From: Plasmopara viticola
Lineage: Eukaryota > Oomycota > Peronosporomycetes > Peronosporales > Peronosporaceae
Direction of reading: 5' to 3'
Length of the DNA stretch: 64,000 nucleotides
Assembly (NCBI GenBank): GCA_001695595.3
Contig: MBPM02000040.1
Coordinates: 1-64,000 of the forward strand
Shown in pieces: positions 10,958 through 22,600 of the stretch. A model generated the notes under the pieces. The model was not told the origin of the DNA. It saw only the letters and a program-made list of their open reading frames with translations, and did no database searches. The number at the start of each line of letters is the position of its first letter. Within the stretch, counting starts at the first letter, position 1. The position numbers and the translations under genes were made by a program.

Positions 10958-11034
10958 GACACGAGTGGGATTCGAACCCACGCCCGAAGACTGGTGCCTA
11001 AAACCAGCGCCTTAGACCACTCGGCCATCGTGTC
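10958..11034 (-). tRNA. tRNA-Leu(UAG)
   Basis: Canonical copy. With the U element at 11035 it repeats the arrangement found at 480-1098. Confidence 0.93.
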
Positions 11035-11580
11035 CTCACCGACGCAAGTCGACGGCTACCCAACATGTGGCAACACTACGTCAGCCAAGCCAAGCTCGTT
11101 GGCTTTGATGTTGACAATGGCTTCCGGAAGAATGACCGGATCGTTCGTTACTGTCGTCAAGCCGTCCCCGAGTCAGGATGGAGCATTCACCTCCCTCAAC
11201 TTCGCTGTAACCTCTTCGACAGCAATGGTGCAGGATACCTCGCAATCGCTAGACGGGTGCTTCCCATGCCAAAAGTCGTTTTTGCCCGTGATGTTAACCT
11301 CGTCTGGGTGTACAAGAAGAACTGCGAGGTCACTGCTTTGCTATGCAGGTCAACGTTAAAGGTGAGGTAATTTTTTGCGAAAATAGCATCAATACTGGTT
11401 CCGGTGAGAACTTATGGTCTCGTACCATTAGTTTTATCCGACCGATCAAAGTGTTTGTCACATCTAACGACTAGAAGTCCACCTCACACTAGCCTATAGC
11501 AACGTAGTAATATTGTATGTTATTATTCGACGTAGGCATAGAGAAGTCTAAGTCGTAATCAGTAACATAGACTACTTGAA
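11035..11580 (+). mobile_element. U element, copy 4
   Basis: Near-identical to copy 1, including its private variants. It lies at the equivalent place in the duplicated segment, between tRNAs 10958-11034 and 11751-11827. Confidence 0.6.
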
Positions 11581-11750
11581 CTCGGCCATCGTGTCCTCGG
11601 CATGAAGGAATTATCTATAAAGACAAATACAGAGAAACACCGGCAAAACAAAATCAATTCGATGGTGTAGTCATTGCGAGATAAAACAAGTTAATGTGGT
11701 CAGGTAGTGACATTTGTGTGTTTTAGTAAAAATGATTGTCGAGTAGTTGT

Positions 11751-11827
11751 GACACGAGTGGGATTCGAACCCACGCCCGAAAACTGGTGCCTAAAACCAG
11801 CACCTTAGACCACTCGGCCATCGTGTC
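11751..11827 (-). tRNA. tRNA-Leu(UAG)
   Basis: Last copy of the array. It has one variable-arm change and one change next to the anticodon stem (CAGCACC). The LINE starts at the next base beyond its 5' end. Confidence 0.88.
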
Positions 11828-12161
11828 CCACTTCTCAATTTGCCTCGTCGTGCTCAAGTCGACCAAGTCAAGTTTCGAAGTATCCAGTTTTTCAAGCACC
11901 CAAGCAAGCCTTTCCCCCAATGGACACCGAAGCCAGTTGCACTTTCTTAGAGTCAGCGCAAGCTGATTGTGAGATGGGTGAGCTGATTCTACGCCCATCC
12001 TCCCTCGCACGTATCCGCGACCCATCGCCTATAGAAGGTCCGCAACCCTGCCAAGCGACAGTTCAGCTGGGTCCCCACCCAACAACCCAGATGCCGGTGG
12101 GATCCACGGTTCCATCGAAGCTTCGTGTTTATGCACGGACCAGGGTAGTTACGCTGGTTCT

Positions 12162-14500
12162 GTGTCGCAAGCCTCGCACGAAAGAAGTGATGGTATTGTC
12201 GTGCAGCTGCGTGTCCCGCCTGCGCACAAGCCACCTGCTTCGCAGGATTTTGTGGAAGATGTGCAGCCCAACAGCAACATACGCCAAAATACGCCACCAA
12301 CTAGCGCCAGTGCTCTCCCGCAAACCGCAGCAACTCGCACGCGTTCAACTGCGAGCGGACCAACGCGCATGCCAACGCTTCGTGCCCTGCTTCAACGTTC
12401 TACGGAGATCCGCCGCGACAACGTTGAGGCACCCGCCCCGCCGCGTGTCGAGATGCCCCGCCCCAAGGCGATGGACATCGAAATCATTGATGCTCTTTAT
12501 GAAGCCGGAGGCGATTGGAGCCAACTCGCCGCCTCGATTGACCGAGCTCGTCCATACGCGCTGCCTCGTGCACGCTATGTAATGGTCATTGAGACTGGAC
12601 ACGCCTTCCAGCGCACTGCACCAAACAAAACCCTCGCGTCGTTGCTCAAGGACCAGGACAACCCTGTCGTACAACAGCAGATCGACCAGCAGCAACTAGG
12701 TCAGCTGACCAAAGCTCCCGGCGGCAACATCCGCGTCAAGGTGAAGACGAAAGAAGCCTGCCAGAGTCTTGCTGGCCAGGAAGTCAAGATCCTCGGAGGC
12801 AGGTACTAATTCGGCGGGTTTGACATCCTTGCCGACCGCTTCTTTATTGATGTGTCAAGTGTCGACAGTGACTTCGATGCTGATCTCATGTTGAAACGCT
12901 TCTTCGAGCTCGGTACGCAGCCGATCTACGGCACGTTCCGCGATGTAAATCTGGACGCGGTAATCACCACCGCCACTTGGCGTGTGTACTTCCGCTCTAG
13001 CCATTGCCCTCCGGAGCTCGTGATAAGTGGTACTGTGTGCGACCAGCTCGTTTTTGCTGGACGCATTTTCCCAGTACACACGAAAACGCTCCGTTTCCAA
13101 CCCAACGCATGTCGTTCGGTCAACGCTCGATCCACGCGCTCGACTTAGCTGGAGACGGTGGTCCATCCTCCAACAATAGCCAAAGCAGGCCAGATAAATG
13201 CCCGTTGCAGCCATCTTATGCTGCCGTGGTACGTCGTGGCGTGCAGGAAACGTCGCTTCAACGATCGATCCGTGAAGACTCTGCCACGACCACTGTTATC
13301 GTTGCAGCACCGACTGATACCTAGAGCCTAGTGAGCTGTCCCTAAGCACTGCAGGCTCCCAAGTCGTGTCGCCACCAAGCAGCCCGACATCGTCTTCGTT
13401 GCTCTTGCTCCCACCACCACCGACTGCCCAATCTGAGTTGGTGCCCAGGGTCGGTGGCAAACGCAAAGGCAAACGTTCTCGTGCTGATGGAGACTTTGCC
13501 AATATGCTGATGAAAACTCGTCCGAAACCTCTCACCGGCGTCACGACAAGCAACTATTTCGACGTGCTCAGCAATGTCGAGGTCGAGTTTGACTGCTGCC
13601 CAGCGACGCTTGATGAGGTCGAGATCCCACGGTTTCAAATTGTGCCACGCAAGGTGCAGGCGCCGCGCAACCTGACTGACAGCAAAGAAGCCAGTCACTT
13701 TCTGACCAAACACCACACCAGAGTGGTGAAAACCAAAGAGCCTACTCCAATCCAAGAGATTGTCAGCGAGATGGAGGCTACTGAACAGACAGCCGATCTC
13801 CAGCTGCTTCCAGATCGCTTGGCCGCCGCCGACACCATGGTGAGTGGCCTTCGCAAGTCGCTTCGCACGACGAACAACCCGACACGCTGACGTTCATGGG
13901 TCCGTTGAAGCTCCAATGGCGTTTAACACCGCGCTCTTGCGTGAGATGCGTGAGCTGAGCCTCAGCGTCACCGAGCTGGCCCAGCTTCACATGATCAATC
14001 GCATCTTAAGCGCGACCGACCACACCGAAACCAACACGTTCGCTCGCAAGTGGGCCAAGTATCTCGGCACCAAGGTGCCTAAGACGCGTGACGGTGTATT
14101 CCGATGCGTTGCCCAGTGGTGGAACAACCCGGACAAACCAAGTATTGTGCGTGCGACTAGGGCGCTGTCCCTCTTTGAGTTGATGTTGATGTGCACAGCG
14201 CCCAGATCTTTGAAAAGGACTACTGGCTCCAGCATCTGACCGGGTGGTCGGTGCCTTGGATACCAGCGCACAACCGACGTCTTCTTCATTCCAATATGTT
14301 GTTGGTCCTGCTTCGCCCCGAGATCGGCACACACTGCTTCAAGATTTGGGAAGCAGTCCAGTGGCAAGGAGATATACTCGAAGACCTCGAGTACCTTCGT
14401 GACTGCGGCCATTACTTCCCAGAGAACGCGGATGTGCTCCAGCTCCAGCAAGTCGACGGTCAGTCTGTGCTTGTGACTGGACCGCTCGCCTTAAGGTGCT
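12162..14500 (+). pseudogene. LINE ORF1 (broken)
   Basis: The frame runs through several breaks. The first segment (12162-12809) ends at a TAA where copy 1 has an arginine codon. Further open segments are 12852-13148, 13004-13324, 13366-13890, 13844-14239 and 14191-14502. A Ser/Pro-rich stretch followed by a basic stretch (GGKRKGKRSR) precedes the 13500 region. No zinc knuckle is evident. The product is probably the nucleic-acid-binding ORF1 protein, judged only by its position upstream of endonuclease and RT. Overlapping ends suggest +/-1 frameshifts. Confidence 0.65.
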
Positions 14501-14503
14501 AAG

Positions 14504-15238
14504 GTGGTCCCACGCGTGGACGCGCCCGAGGTCTCGTGGCAAGAAGTCAGCTTGCTGACCGTTAATACCAACGGGATCAAGAAAAACGGACACCTACTAA
14601 TCGAGAACTTGCTCGAGAAGCACGGCCTCTCTTGCATCCAGGAAATCAAGTTCCGCGATTACCACCATCTTGACACCTTCAAATTTAACCTTCAGGCCCG
14701 TTTCAAGCACAAGCTATTCGTCAGCGACCCTGGTGCAGTCAGTGCCACACAGACGACACACCGATCTGGCGGATCGCTCACTGTGCTTCGTTCGGACTTT
14801 CCAGGTTTCGATACGGCCGAAGAGCTTCGCGAGCTGACTCTCCAGGGACGCTATCTAGTCGTTCGATTGGTGGTCACCAGTGCACCTGTGTACATCCACA
14901 ATGTGTACTCGCCGGTGGACAACCACGAAAAAGCTGTGTTCTTCGATCATCTTCCAGTGGACCGCTTTGAGGACAATGCAACGCACATAGTCCTCAACGA
15001 TCTAATCACGCCGCTGAACCCCAGCCTCGACTCATCCCAGCCACGCTTGCTTGCTCGCCCGGGCCGCAGCGCTTGTATGAGCTGGCTGGGACAGCTAGGC
15101 GTCGTAGATGCCTGGCGGATTCACCACCAAGACGAGCGCATATACACTGGTCCCCAGCCGCGGCAGAACCGACTTAATTATGCTATGTTGTCAGAAGACT
15201 TCTGCAACGCGTTGTACGGCGACTCTAAGTTTTTTTAG
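14504..15238 (+). pseudogene. LINE endonuclease domain (broken)
   Basis: The order of motifs fits an exonuclease-endonuclease-phosphatase domain: an N-terminal TVNTNGI, then QEIKFRD (metal-binding Glu), then VHNVYSP-like IHNVYSP, and RQNRLNYAML near the C-terminus, where SRIDY is usual. The expected GDFN catalytic motif reads LNDLITPLNP, so key residues are lost. The frame stops after a run of seven T at about 15231, and the RT resumes in another frame at 15286. Confidence 0.75.
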
Positions 15239-15285
15239 CCCAAAGGTGCTGGTGACCACCTGGCGCACACAGTAACCTGCGCTCG

Positions 15286-16860
15286 GTGTCTCAACTCCAC
15301 GGATATGGCTACTGGCGCTTTCCGGAGTATCTTCTTGAGTACTCCGATGTTGTCGATGCCATCTGTGGTGAAGCCCGACAGGTGCTCGAGAATCTCCAGG
15401 CTGCATCGAACCCAGGCAAAGTCTGGGACCAGTGGAAGAAATTTATGCGGCGCCAGCTACAGGCCCTCCAACGTAAGCTACGCAGCCAAAACGACGTCGC
15501 CATTACAGCCGCACAAACCACGCTAGACCAAGCAGCAATGCGGTACCATAACAAGCGAGACGCAACCTCCCAAGAGGCCTTTCGTGCTGCACTAGACACA
15601 AACCGCGACTGCGTGACCCGGTCTCGCTGCTACAACCAAGACTCGGCCTTTGACTTTCAAGTTCAGAAGGCCGAGACGTCCTCCACGTACTTCTTCCGTC
15701 CGATCGACCCATCACTCCGGCGGGTCAGCATTGAACAAGTTCGGACTCCCAGCGGCGACATCTCGCAAAACCCAGCGGACATCTCAGCATGCTTTCGGGC
15801 CCACTGGGGTTGTATCATGGGCGATGCCGCCAATCCTGCCGGACCATTACCACCCATCAATCCCAGCAGCCGACGAAAGCTGTTGAACACGATTGACAAG
15901 CGTCTAACAACCGATGAACAAGACCGTCTCAACGCCCCGATTTCCGGAGCCAATCTTGCTGACGCGCTCAAGCATATGAAGACCAACTCCGCGCCTGGCA
16001 TGGACGGTCTCACAGCTGGCTTCTATCAGGTCGCGCCCGACGTTTTCGGGGAATGTCTGAGCATAGTGTTCAATTATCAGTTGGCACGAGGTGAGCTCCT
16101 CCCTTCCCAGCGCAAGTCGGCTGTGTGCATGTTGCACAAGAAAGGCTCGCGTGACGACCCCGGAAACTTTCGGCCGATCTCGCTCATTGGCGTTGACGTG
16201 AAGGCGTTATCCAAGGTCTTGACCTACCGCCTCCAGCACTGCCTTCCTGAGCTTATACACACCGACCAGAAGGCGTTCGTCAAGGGTCGGTCTATTCATC
16301 ATCATGTGCGGTTCATGGCCGATCTGCAAGACCTCACGACTGCACGCGACGAAGAAGCCTACGCTTTGCTTCTCGACTTCGAGAAGGCGTACGATCGGGT
16401 CGACTGGGACTACATGTTTCAAGTGCTCGATCGCATGGGTCGCGGCGGCGCCTTCACCAACTGGGCGAGGTTGCTTTACACCGCCCCACAAGCACACCTC
16501 TTGCTCAACGGTCACATCCAGCCGCCGATCTTCCCCACAAGAGGAGTCAAGCAAGGCGACCCACTCTCAGCGCTGCTGTTTTTTATGGTCATTGAGCCAC
16601 TGGGGAACCTGCTCCGACAGCATGAAGAGCATGGTGTTTGCCTCACCAAAGACCACACCACCACCAGCGTCTTGTTTGCTGATGACACGACGTTGCTCTC
16701 TGGCTCGGTGTCCGGCATCAAGGCACAGCTAGACCTGGTTCAGCTGTACCGCGATGGCTCCGGAGCCAAGCTCAACTATGCCAAATGCGTGCTTATGCCT
16801 CTAAACAGACAGACAAACCCTTCTTGTATTTTTTGGCGTCAAAGTGCTCCAACGTGGTGA
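15286..16860 (+). pseudogene. LINE reverse transcriptase
   Basis: A 524-codon open frame contains NSAPGMDGL, NFRPISLIG, QKAFVKGRSI, LLLDFEKAYDRVDW, GVKQGDPLS and the catalytic LFADDTTLL in the right order, an RVT_1 domain of L1 type. It lacks the start and end of the protein. The frame shifts after about residue 515, and the downstream part continues at 16844. The active-site residues are intact, so decay looks recent. Confidence 0.9.
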
Positions 16861-18266
16861 GACGGTCAAGTTTCTGGGCATCCTGTTTGGTCAGGATCCT
16901 GTTGACAACGCCATCATAGAGCTCTTGGACAGGCGATTTTACGAGGGTTTTCTCCAATGGTTTCGTCGCGCTCGCACCTTGCGAGGACGTCTGCTGGTTG
17001 CGCTAACAATGGTGCTTTCTCGGTTGTGGCACTACACTGTGCATGTGCCAACCCCGCAGCGGGTCATCAAGCAGTGGCAATCCACGCTCAACCGCTTTGT
17101 ACTTGCACGTCGCTACGAACGCAACGCCAAACACGTCCAGCTGATACCTAAGGGGTTTCTGTATCAACCTCGCTCCGACGGTGGTCTGTCAGTACCCAGC
17201 ATCGAAGCCTCACTCAAGCGTCAAAAGCTCAGCGTGCTGCTCCAATTCATCGCTGCGTCGACCTCATCCAATGTAACTGAACCACACCAGGAGTCGTGCT
17301 TCTGTCGCTTGTGCTGCCCACTTGGGGTCCCTGGCGACACCTCGACTATCTTACGATTAGCCCCTTGCGCCACGGCGCTCTGCTGCGGTGGGAGGTGTTG
17401 TCCCAGTGGTGGCGTCTGGTCTGGCGTGTGTGGTATATGACCAAGTGGGAAGTCACATGGCGTGACCTCAATCCTCTCGCCCGCCTAGGTTATGTGCTAA
17501 GCCAACCAATTTGGTTCCACGCCGACGCCGATTTTCAGTTTAAACTCGCCGCCCGTGTTGACAGTTTGAAAGTACAGCGACGTAGTCTGTGCATGGTTGC
17601 CGAGCCCCAGCGCAGCTACCGCCAGCACATCGCAACAACTTTCAAGCTTCGGTGCCTTGTTGACTTCTTGGATGCTGGCGGTGCATGGCCGGATGCAGAA
17701 GCGTTTGCGCGCGGCCACACCGACTACCGGCTCACGTCAGTCTCTGTATACCAGCAGTACCAGTGGCTCCGACGCCTGCATCACGAAGCCACACAAGTCT
17801 TCGAGCGACTACGGGATCTATGCGCCAATACACCGCTTCCGCCTCCCGACGTCACCTGGGTGTGTCCCACTGCGCCATACGTTGGTGTGCGCGTGGGGGA
17901 CGCGAATGTGTTGTGCCCTCGGTGCCACGATCCCAGTTGCTCCTGCTTGTGTGGAAGATTCCAACGCCCACGAAGCCACACCCATTCTAGCTGCACGATG
18001 AAAGCGCCACAACAACCGACACCAAGGTATTCATGAGCCAGTCCAAACGTTTACGGAGGTTGCTGCTTCCTGAATACGAAGATCTGCAGTTCCGACTCGC
18101 CTTCCGTCTGCTGCCAGTGCGTTCACGATTCTCTTTTCTGCGCAAGGCGCATCCCGGTATCGTCTACTGCGTACAAAGCAGGTGCAACGTAGTGGAAACA
18201 GAGCGGCACCTGTTCTTTGAGTGCGTTCTATCAGCCGAGCTATGGCCAGTCCTGCTTCGTGACTGA
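16844..18266 (+). pseudogene. LINE ORF2 C-terminal region (broken)
   Basis: It continues ORF2 in three overlapping frames (16844-17440, 17296-18036, 18033-18266). WFRRARTLRGRLLVA and YQPRSDGGLSVPS are typical of the region after L1-type RTs. The final segment (RLLPVRSRFSFL, then spaced Cys, Glu-Arg-His and FFEC) resembles a zf-RVT zinc-binding domain. Frameshifts fall near 17300 and 18030. 18270-18580 may still be ORF2-derived; the tail after it is unassigned. Confidence 0.7.
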
Positions 18267-18699
18267 TCAGCTTTCTTCGTCACCACACCGACATGGCTTG
18301 ACATCGCCCTTGGTCGCCCACCAGCTCTTAAACCCGCTTGGCACGACCACACCGCCGTGGTGCATAAGCTGTGGCAGTGACACGTTGCATCACGCTCCAC
18401 TTGCTGTGGACAGTGCGCAACGACGGTTTGTTCCGCCAACGTGAGCTTTTGCATCTGGTTTCCGCGCTCCTGGTCGTGTACACCACATTTAGTAAGCACG
18501 TGCGTGCATGCATACGTAGGGTGTACGATGGAGAGCGGCAAGCGTCGCTCCGGTATGTGCTAATCCGGCTTTGATGCTCTCACTCGGTGATGCCTTAATG
18601 CGCACCAACACACAGCTGTTTGCTGTGCTCTTCCTGTAGTCGTCCGTACTTCTACCAATACTCCGCCTCCAGCCGCTTTTTCTACCGGCGGACTCGATT

Positions 18700-18870
18700 C
18701 GGCTCGAAACTATACCTGGCGTGCCAAAATTTCGATTTTCCCGTGATAATCTTTATGACATCTCACAGAATACCAAGTCCCAAAGTGCACTATTGAAAAG
18801 AATAATAAGTATGACAGCTCAAAATATCAGCCTTAGAGTGAACAATTTTCGGCGGGGAAAAAGGTATGAG
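18700..18870. other. short spacer, nothing recognised
   Basis: AT-rich sequence between the LINE end and the long U copy. No open frame or repeat was seen. Confidence 0.4.
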
Positions 18871-19605
18871 AGGTGATTTTGCGCCTTATACCACACGTCC
18901 TCTTATTCCAATTTTCCTCCAAGTACCCAAGTCAAGCCAACCAAGCCCAAGCCAGCCAGGATAGCCCCAACCAAACCAGTGTCTCTCAATGGGCTTCTCG
19001 GCCAAGACGGCTGGACCGGGGTCGGAGACCAGGGCCCGAAAGGGTGACGGGCGGTTTGAGCCCGACTCTCAATCCAGTCGCTGCGGTCAAAGACCCTGTT
19101 GTTGAGGCAACAAATAAGGGCGGCGCGTCCGAAGACTGAGCCTCCGCTTTCCCTCAGCTTCAGTTTCGGAGACTAGAGGGTCGTCACCAGGGCCCGAAAG
19201 GACGACGGGCCGCTCAAGCCCGACTTCTGTTGTGAAGGAAGTGATTGGCCGCCCTCAGTCGGAGCGTCTGCATCGGACCGTGAGCTACAACATCGGCTTC
19301 GCCTTCCCCGACGACGGACAAGCCTCCGAACTGTACATGGGAGGTCACTACCTTGCTATGCAGGTCAACAATCACGGTCAAGTGGTCATTCGCGAGACAG
19401 CAGCTGTACTGGTCCCGGAGAAAACTTGTGGGTTTGAATGGTTAATTATATCCGGCCGATCAAAGTGTTTGTCACACCAAACGATGAGAAGGCCACCTCA
19501 AAAAAACCTGTAGACAAATAGTAAATTATATACTATTACTCGACATAGGTATAGAGAAGAGTAAGTCGTTTCAAGAAATACAGACTTCTTGAACTCGGCC
19601 TTCGT
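18870..19605 (+). mobile_element. U element, longest version outside the array
   Basis: 19330-19605 aligns with the 3' half of the array units, including the terminal tRNA 5' stub (ACTCGGCCTTCGTGTC, one change). The sequence upstream differs from the array copies: a Gln/Lys/Pro-rich segment, then GC-rich sequence twice containing 'accagggcccgaaagg', then an open frame (19232-19513). The end of that frame is homologous to the frame in the array units. Unrecognised family. It may be closer to the source element. Confidence 0.5.
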
Positions 19606-19619
19606 GTCCTCCGCATTAA

Positions 19620-22600
19620 TTAAAGTATCTATGAGTACAATTAAAGAGAAACACCGGCAAAACAAAATCAGTTTAATGGAGTGCTCATTGCGAGATGAAA
19701 CAAATAAATCTAATGATGCCTTGGACTGCGCAAGCAACACCACGCAAGTTAGCGGCTGATCCAGGGAATAACTTTTTCGGAGTAGAGTTGCATCCATCTT
19801 CGATTAGGTTCGTGGGGTCTAACTTGACGAACGAAGCACACCTGTTTCTGCTTATTGGTGTCAAATTTTCTTTAGTAAATTCTCAGCAGTAGTATATATT
19901 ATTGAACGACAACAAAGCTGAGCATGAAGATCAACGAAGCATATGAGAAATAACAGTTGTAAGCGCAGCATTTTTTGTATATCTGCACCCGATCGTCGGT
20001 CAAAATGAAAGCATAATTCACTTCTTACGAAATCCTTATGCAAAATTTGACTTGTATCAGAGATAGCTTTATTATAAGAATCCATAATATTCCTATCGCT
20101 AAGGCTAGGTATATCAAGGTCTTTCAAAACCACGCTTAGATCTCGCTTTTTTTCGCCTTGAAAACTGCATCATACTCAAAGTTGAGCTTCAGTAACTTAA
20201 TTAATGCAAAGTATGAATGAGCTATAAACATAGTGCTCAAGATATAGTGTCGACCTCTGATGAAGAAATCACAAAAGTTTCTTTTTGGATAACTAATTGG
20301 CCCAGAGAGGCTCTGGCAAGCTTTCCTCGTCTTAACTTTACGTGATCACATTAATGGTGTCAACGGAAAAATTGGAATATCCATATTCTTAATCGCCGCC
20401 TCAACTTGATTTGCCGGGCAGACAGTAATTGATAACAGGATTTTGCAAGAGCAAAGTAGTTTTACTTTCTATTATAACGATGATCGTTAAAGGACGCGTT
20501 TCTGTCTAGAACTATGGAAAAAGTTAGCCGGCCACACAAGATGATGGCTCAATTTGATTCTAGTGGTGTCTATACGGTGTGAATGATCTAAACATTGATG
20601 GAAAGAAAAGAATCGCTTATAACTCGTGCGAGGCTTTCTACAAGTGACGTTCTTCTTTTCACGGAAAACAAACCAACAGCCAATTAATCTTCAAAGTAAA
20701 TATCTATAGCATAGCCATGAGTTGCGGTCCGAGAGAAGAGCTCTGAGCAATCTGACAACTAATGAACCTAACCAAATCGTGGGATCGACCAGGCTCCAAG
20801 CTAATAAAATTATTGCGCTCAGTAGTAGTGTGTTCCTTTTTAATCAAATTCCTGATGAAGAGCCTACCATCATAAAGACCAGTATCAAAGATAGGGTCAA
20901 TTGTGAATATTTATATAATATGAGATTGCTATAATAACCAGGGCTAAGCGAACTCGCTTGCGTGCCTTGCGCCACTGAACTTCTTTCAAATGGTGAATCA
21001 CAGCTTACGCTTTTATTCGGATGGTAAGGTCACATACGACCCCATGCATTTGCGTTGAGGCATCTACCTTCTCCGATGGTTTATCGAGATCGGTTGCTCA
21101 TACAGCTGTCTAAGTTCTCTGAGGTGAATCAGGGGTGGCACAATTTTTCGTGATAACTTGATTCCAGCGCCATTGACTTCGACGTTATCACCATAGCTAC
21201 CAGTTGAGCTAAAATTATGCTGGGATAATTAGGTAGAGCACGATTATATTAAACGGATGATAATATCCTTGAACTTAGAATCCAAAATCAGTCGATTGGG
21301 TACATATCCACAGTAAGCGACTTAAGCTGTTCGGAACTAGATGGGTTATCATTTCCGAACTCAATCTTTCTCTCAAGCTTGTTATACTCAGCACTTAGAG
21401 TTTCCAATGGATCCGTGAGCTTGTCATGGACGATGATTCTAAGAATCTCCTTGAAAGTTCTTTGTTTTCGATGCCAAGCTTATTGTTCGTTAACAATATT
21501 TTGCTTATACACAAACATTTTGATCATGCCTTGAAGACTATCACTGATCAGACACTTTGATCCGCACTTTTGAGGATTCGGTTGTACATTCACACGTGTC
21601 TTAGCATTGAGGTCAGGAATACGGATGAATTTACTACTGAATGTCCAGTATACGTAGGCACTTGGAATAGCTAAGCCTTGAATCCCATAGTGATCAATAG
21701 TCCTTCCAAGTTTGACAACATCTTCCAGTGGGGCCACGTCAGCACCTCTCATACCACGACTTTGAGGCTATCTTGATTATTTTGTGTTATTTCCTTTTAA
21801 TGCTTCGTTAGCCTCATCCCAAAGCCTTTGAGCGTCTCCACATACTTAATAAGGTTTTTTCGATTGATCATGAAGCTTCTGTAAATTTCTCATCACTATC
21901 CGGAATAATACTCTGTCATCTAGTGTCATGAGCAGAAGTATTCACGATTATCGTCAAGATTATTATGAGTTTGCTTAACCCTTCTCTCCTCCTCAGCTAG
22001 TTTTGCTGCTTCTTTGTTATTTGATGGGAGTGGATACTCGCCATCCCTGAGATATCTATCAGCCCTCAAATTTGTTAAGTAGCGATAAAAATGTAACCAT
22101 TCAACGAATATCTTTCGTCAGCCCCTTCCAAGCTTTATCGGACATTTGCTTGTGCTCTTCATTTTTAATGATATTGAACTGAGAGCAAACTCCTCTCCAA
22201 TATACTTTAATGTACGATGTATAATGCCACTGTTAGATCTTGCAACAGCATTTAATACAAAGGGAATGTAAACACTCTTAAAGTGGAGTTGCGTGTAGTT
22301 ATTAGCTCCATTAAGCTCAATTGTCCGCGATGGTCAGGTTTTGATCCAGGTCTTCGTCAGCTCCATTCAATAGACCTTGGCAAGCTTCACCATCACCTTT
22401 TGTGAGATTATAGCATCGACTTTCTCATCTTCCTTACTAATTAACGCCAACTCAAGACATTTCGCTATAGCCATACTATTTGATGATCGGAGTGTGAGTT
22501 GTCATTAGTGATTGCTTGCTTCGGACAATTACTCTCGTTACCAAATACCTCACCTTAATGTTCCGTCTCACCCATTTATAGCAATTGATTAATTTTTCCT

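Larger units (their letters stand above)
1..11827 (-). repeat. tRNA-Leu(UAG) tandem array
   Basis: This is a tandem array whose basic monomer is a 77-nt tRNA-Leu gene plus an AT-rich spacer, spaced about 230 bp apart (tRNA starts at 7726, 7956, 8186, 8449, 8658, 8891). All tRNAs lie on the minus strand. Spacers share recurring blocks such as 'cattgcgagataaaacaag' and 'acatttgtatgttttag'. Besides complete genes, short stubs of only the tRNA 5' end occur at 304-327, 1099-1115, 5202-5217, 5911-5935, 6756-6780, 7555-7570, 8268-8292, 8973-8997, 9775-9790, 10783-10807 and 11581-11595. U-element copies and LINE DNA interrupt the array. The section 6170-6600 is the most decayed. The array continues beyond the left edge of the window. 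Confidence 0.95.
11828..18700 (+). mobile_element. L1-like LINE copy 2, nearly full length
   Basis: This non-LTR retrotransposon has, in order, a 5' leader (11828-12100), a frameshifted ORF1, an apurinic-type endonuclease, a reverse transcriptase with FADD motif, and a C-terminal region ending in a zf-RVT-like Cys/His segment. It starts exactly at the 5' end of a tRNA-Leu gene on the opposite strand. No poly-A tail or target duplication is obvious at the 3' end, so the right boundary is approximate. Several frameshifts and stops make it inactive. The RT resembles the L1/Tx1 group. Confidence 0.85.

Noticed and set aside
1..11827. CRISPR-like array because of regular repeats and spacers
   Set aside because: The repeat is a folded tRNA-Leu, the spacers are repetitive too, and the context is eukaryotic.
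1349..18700. Two independent LINE insertions targeted to tRNA-Leu
   Set aside because: The flanks (U element, stub and tRNA) and their private variants are shared, so copy 1 and copy 2 derive from one junction by segmental duplication. Only one targeting event is supported here.
18873..19139. Gln/Pro-rich 88-aa ORF as a host gene
   Set aside because: It lies upstream of and continuous with the long U copy; more likely part of that element.
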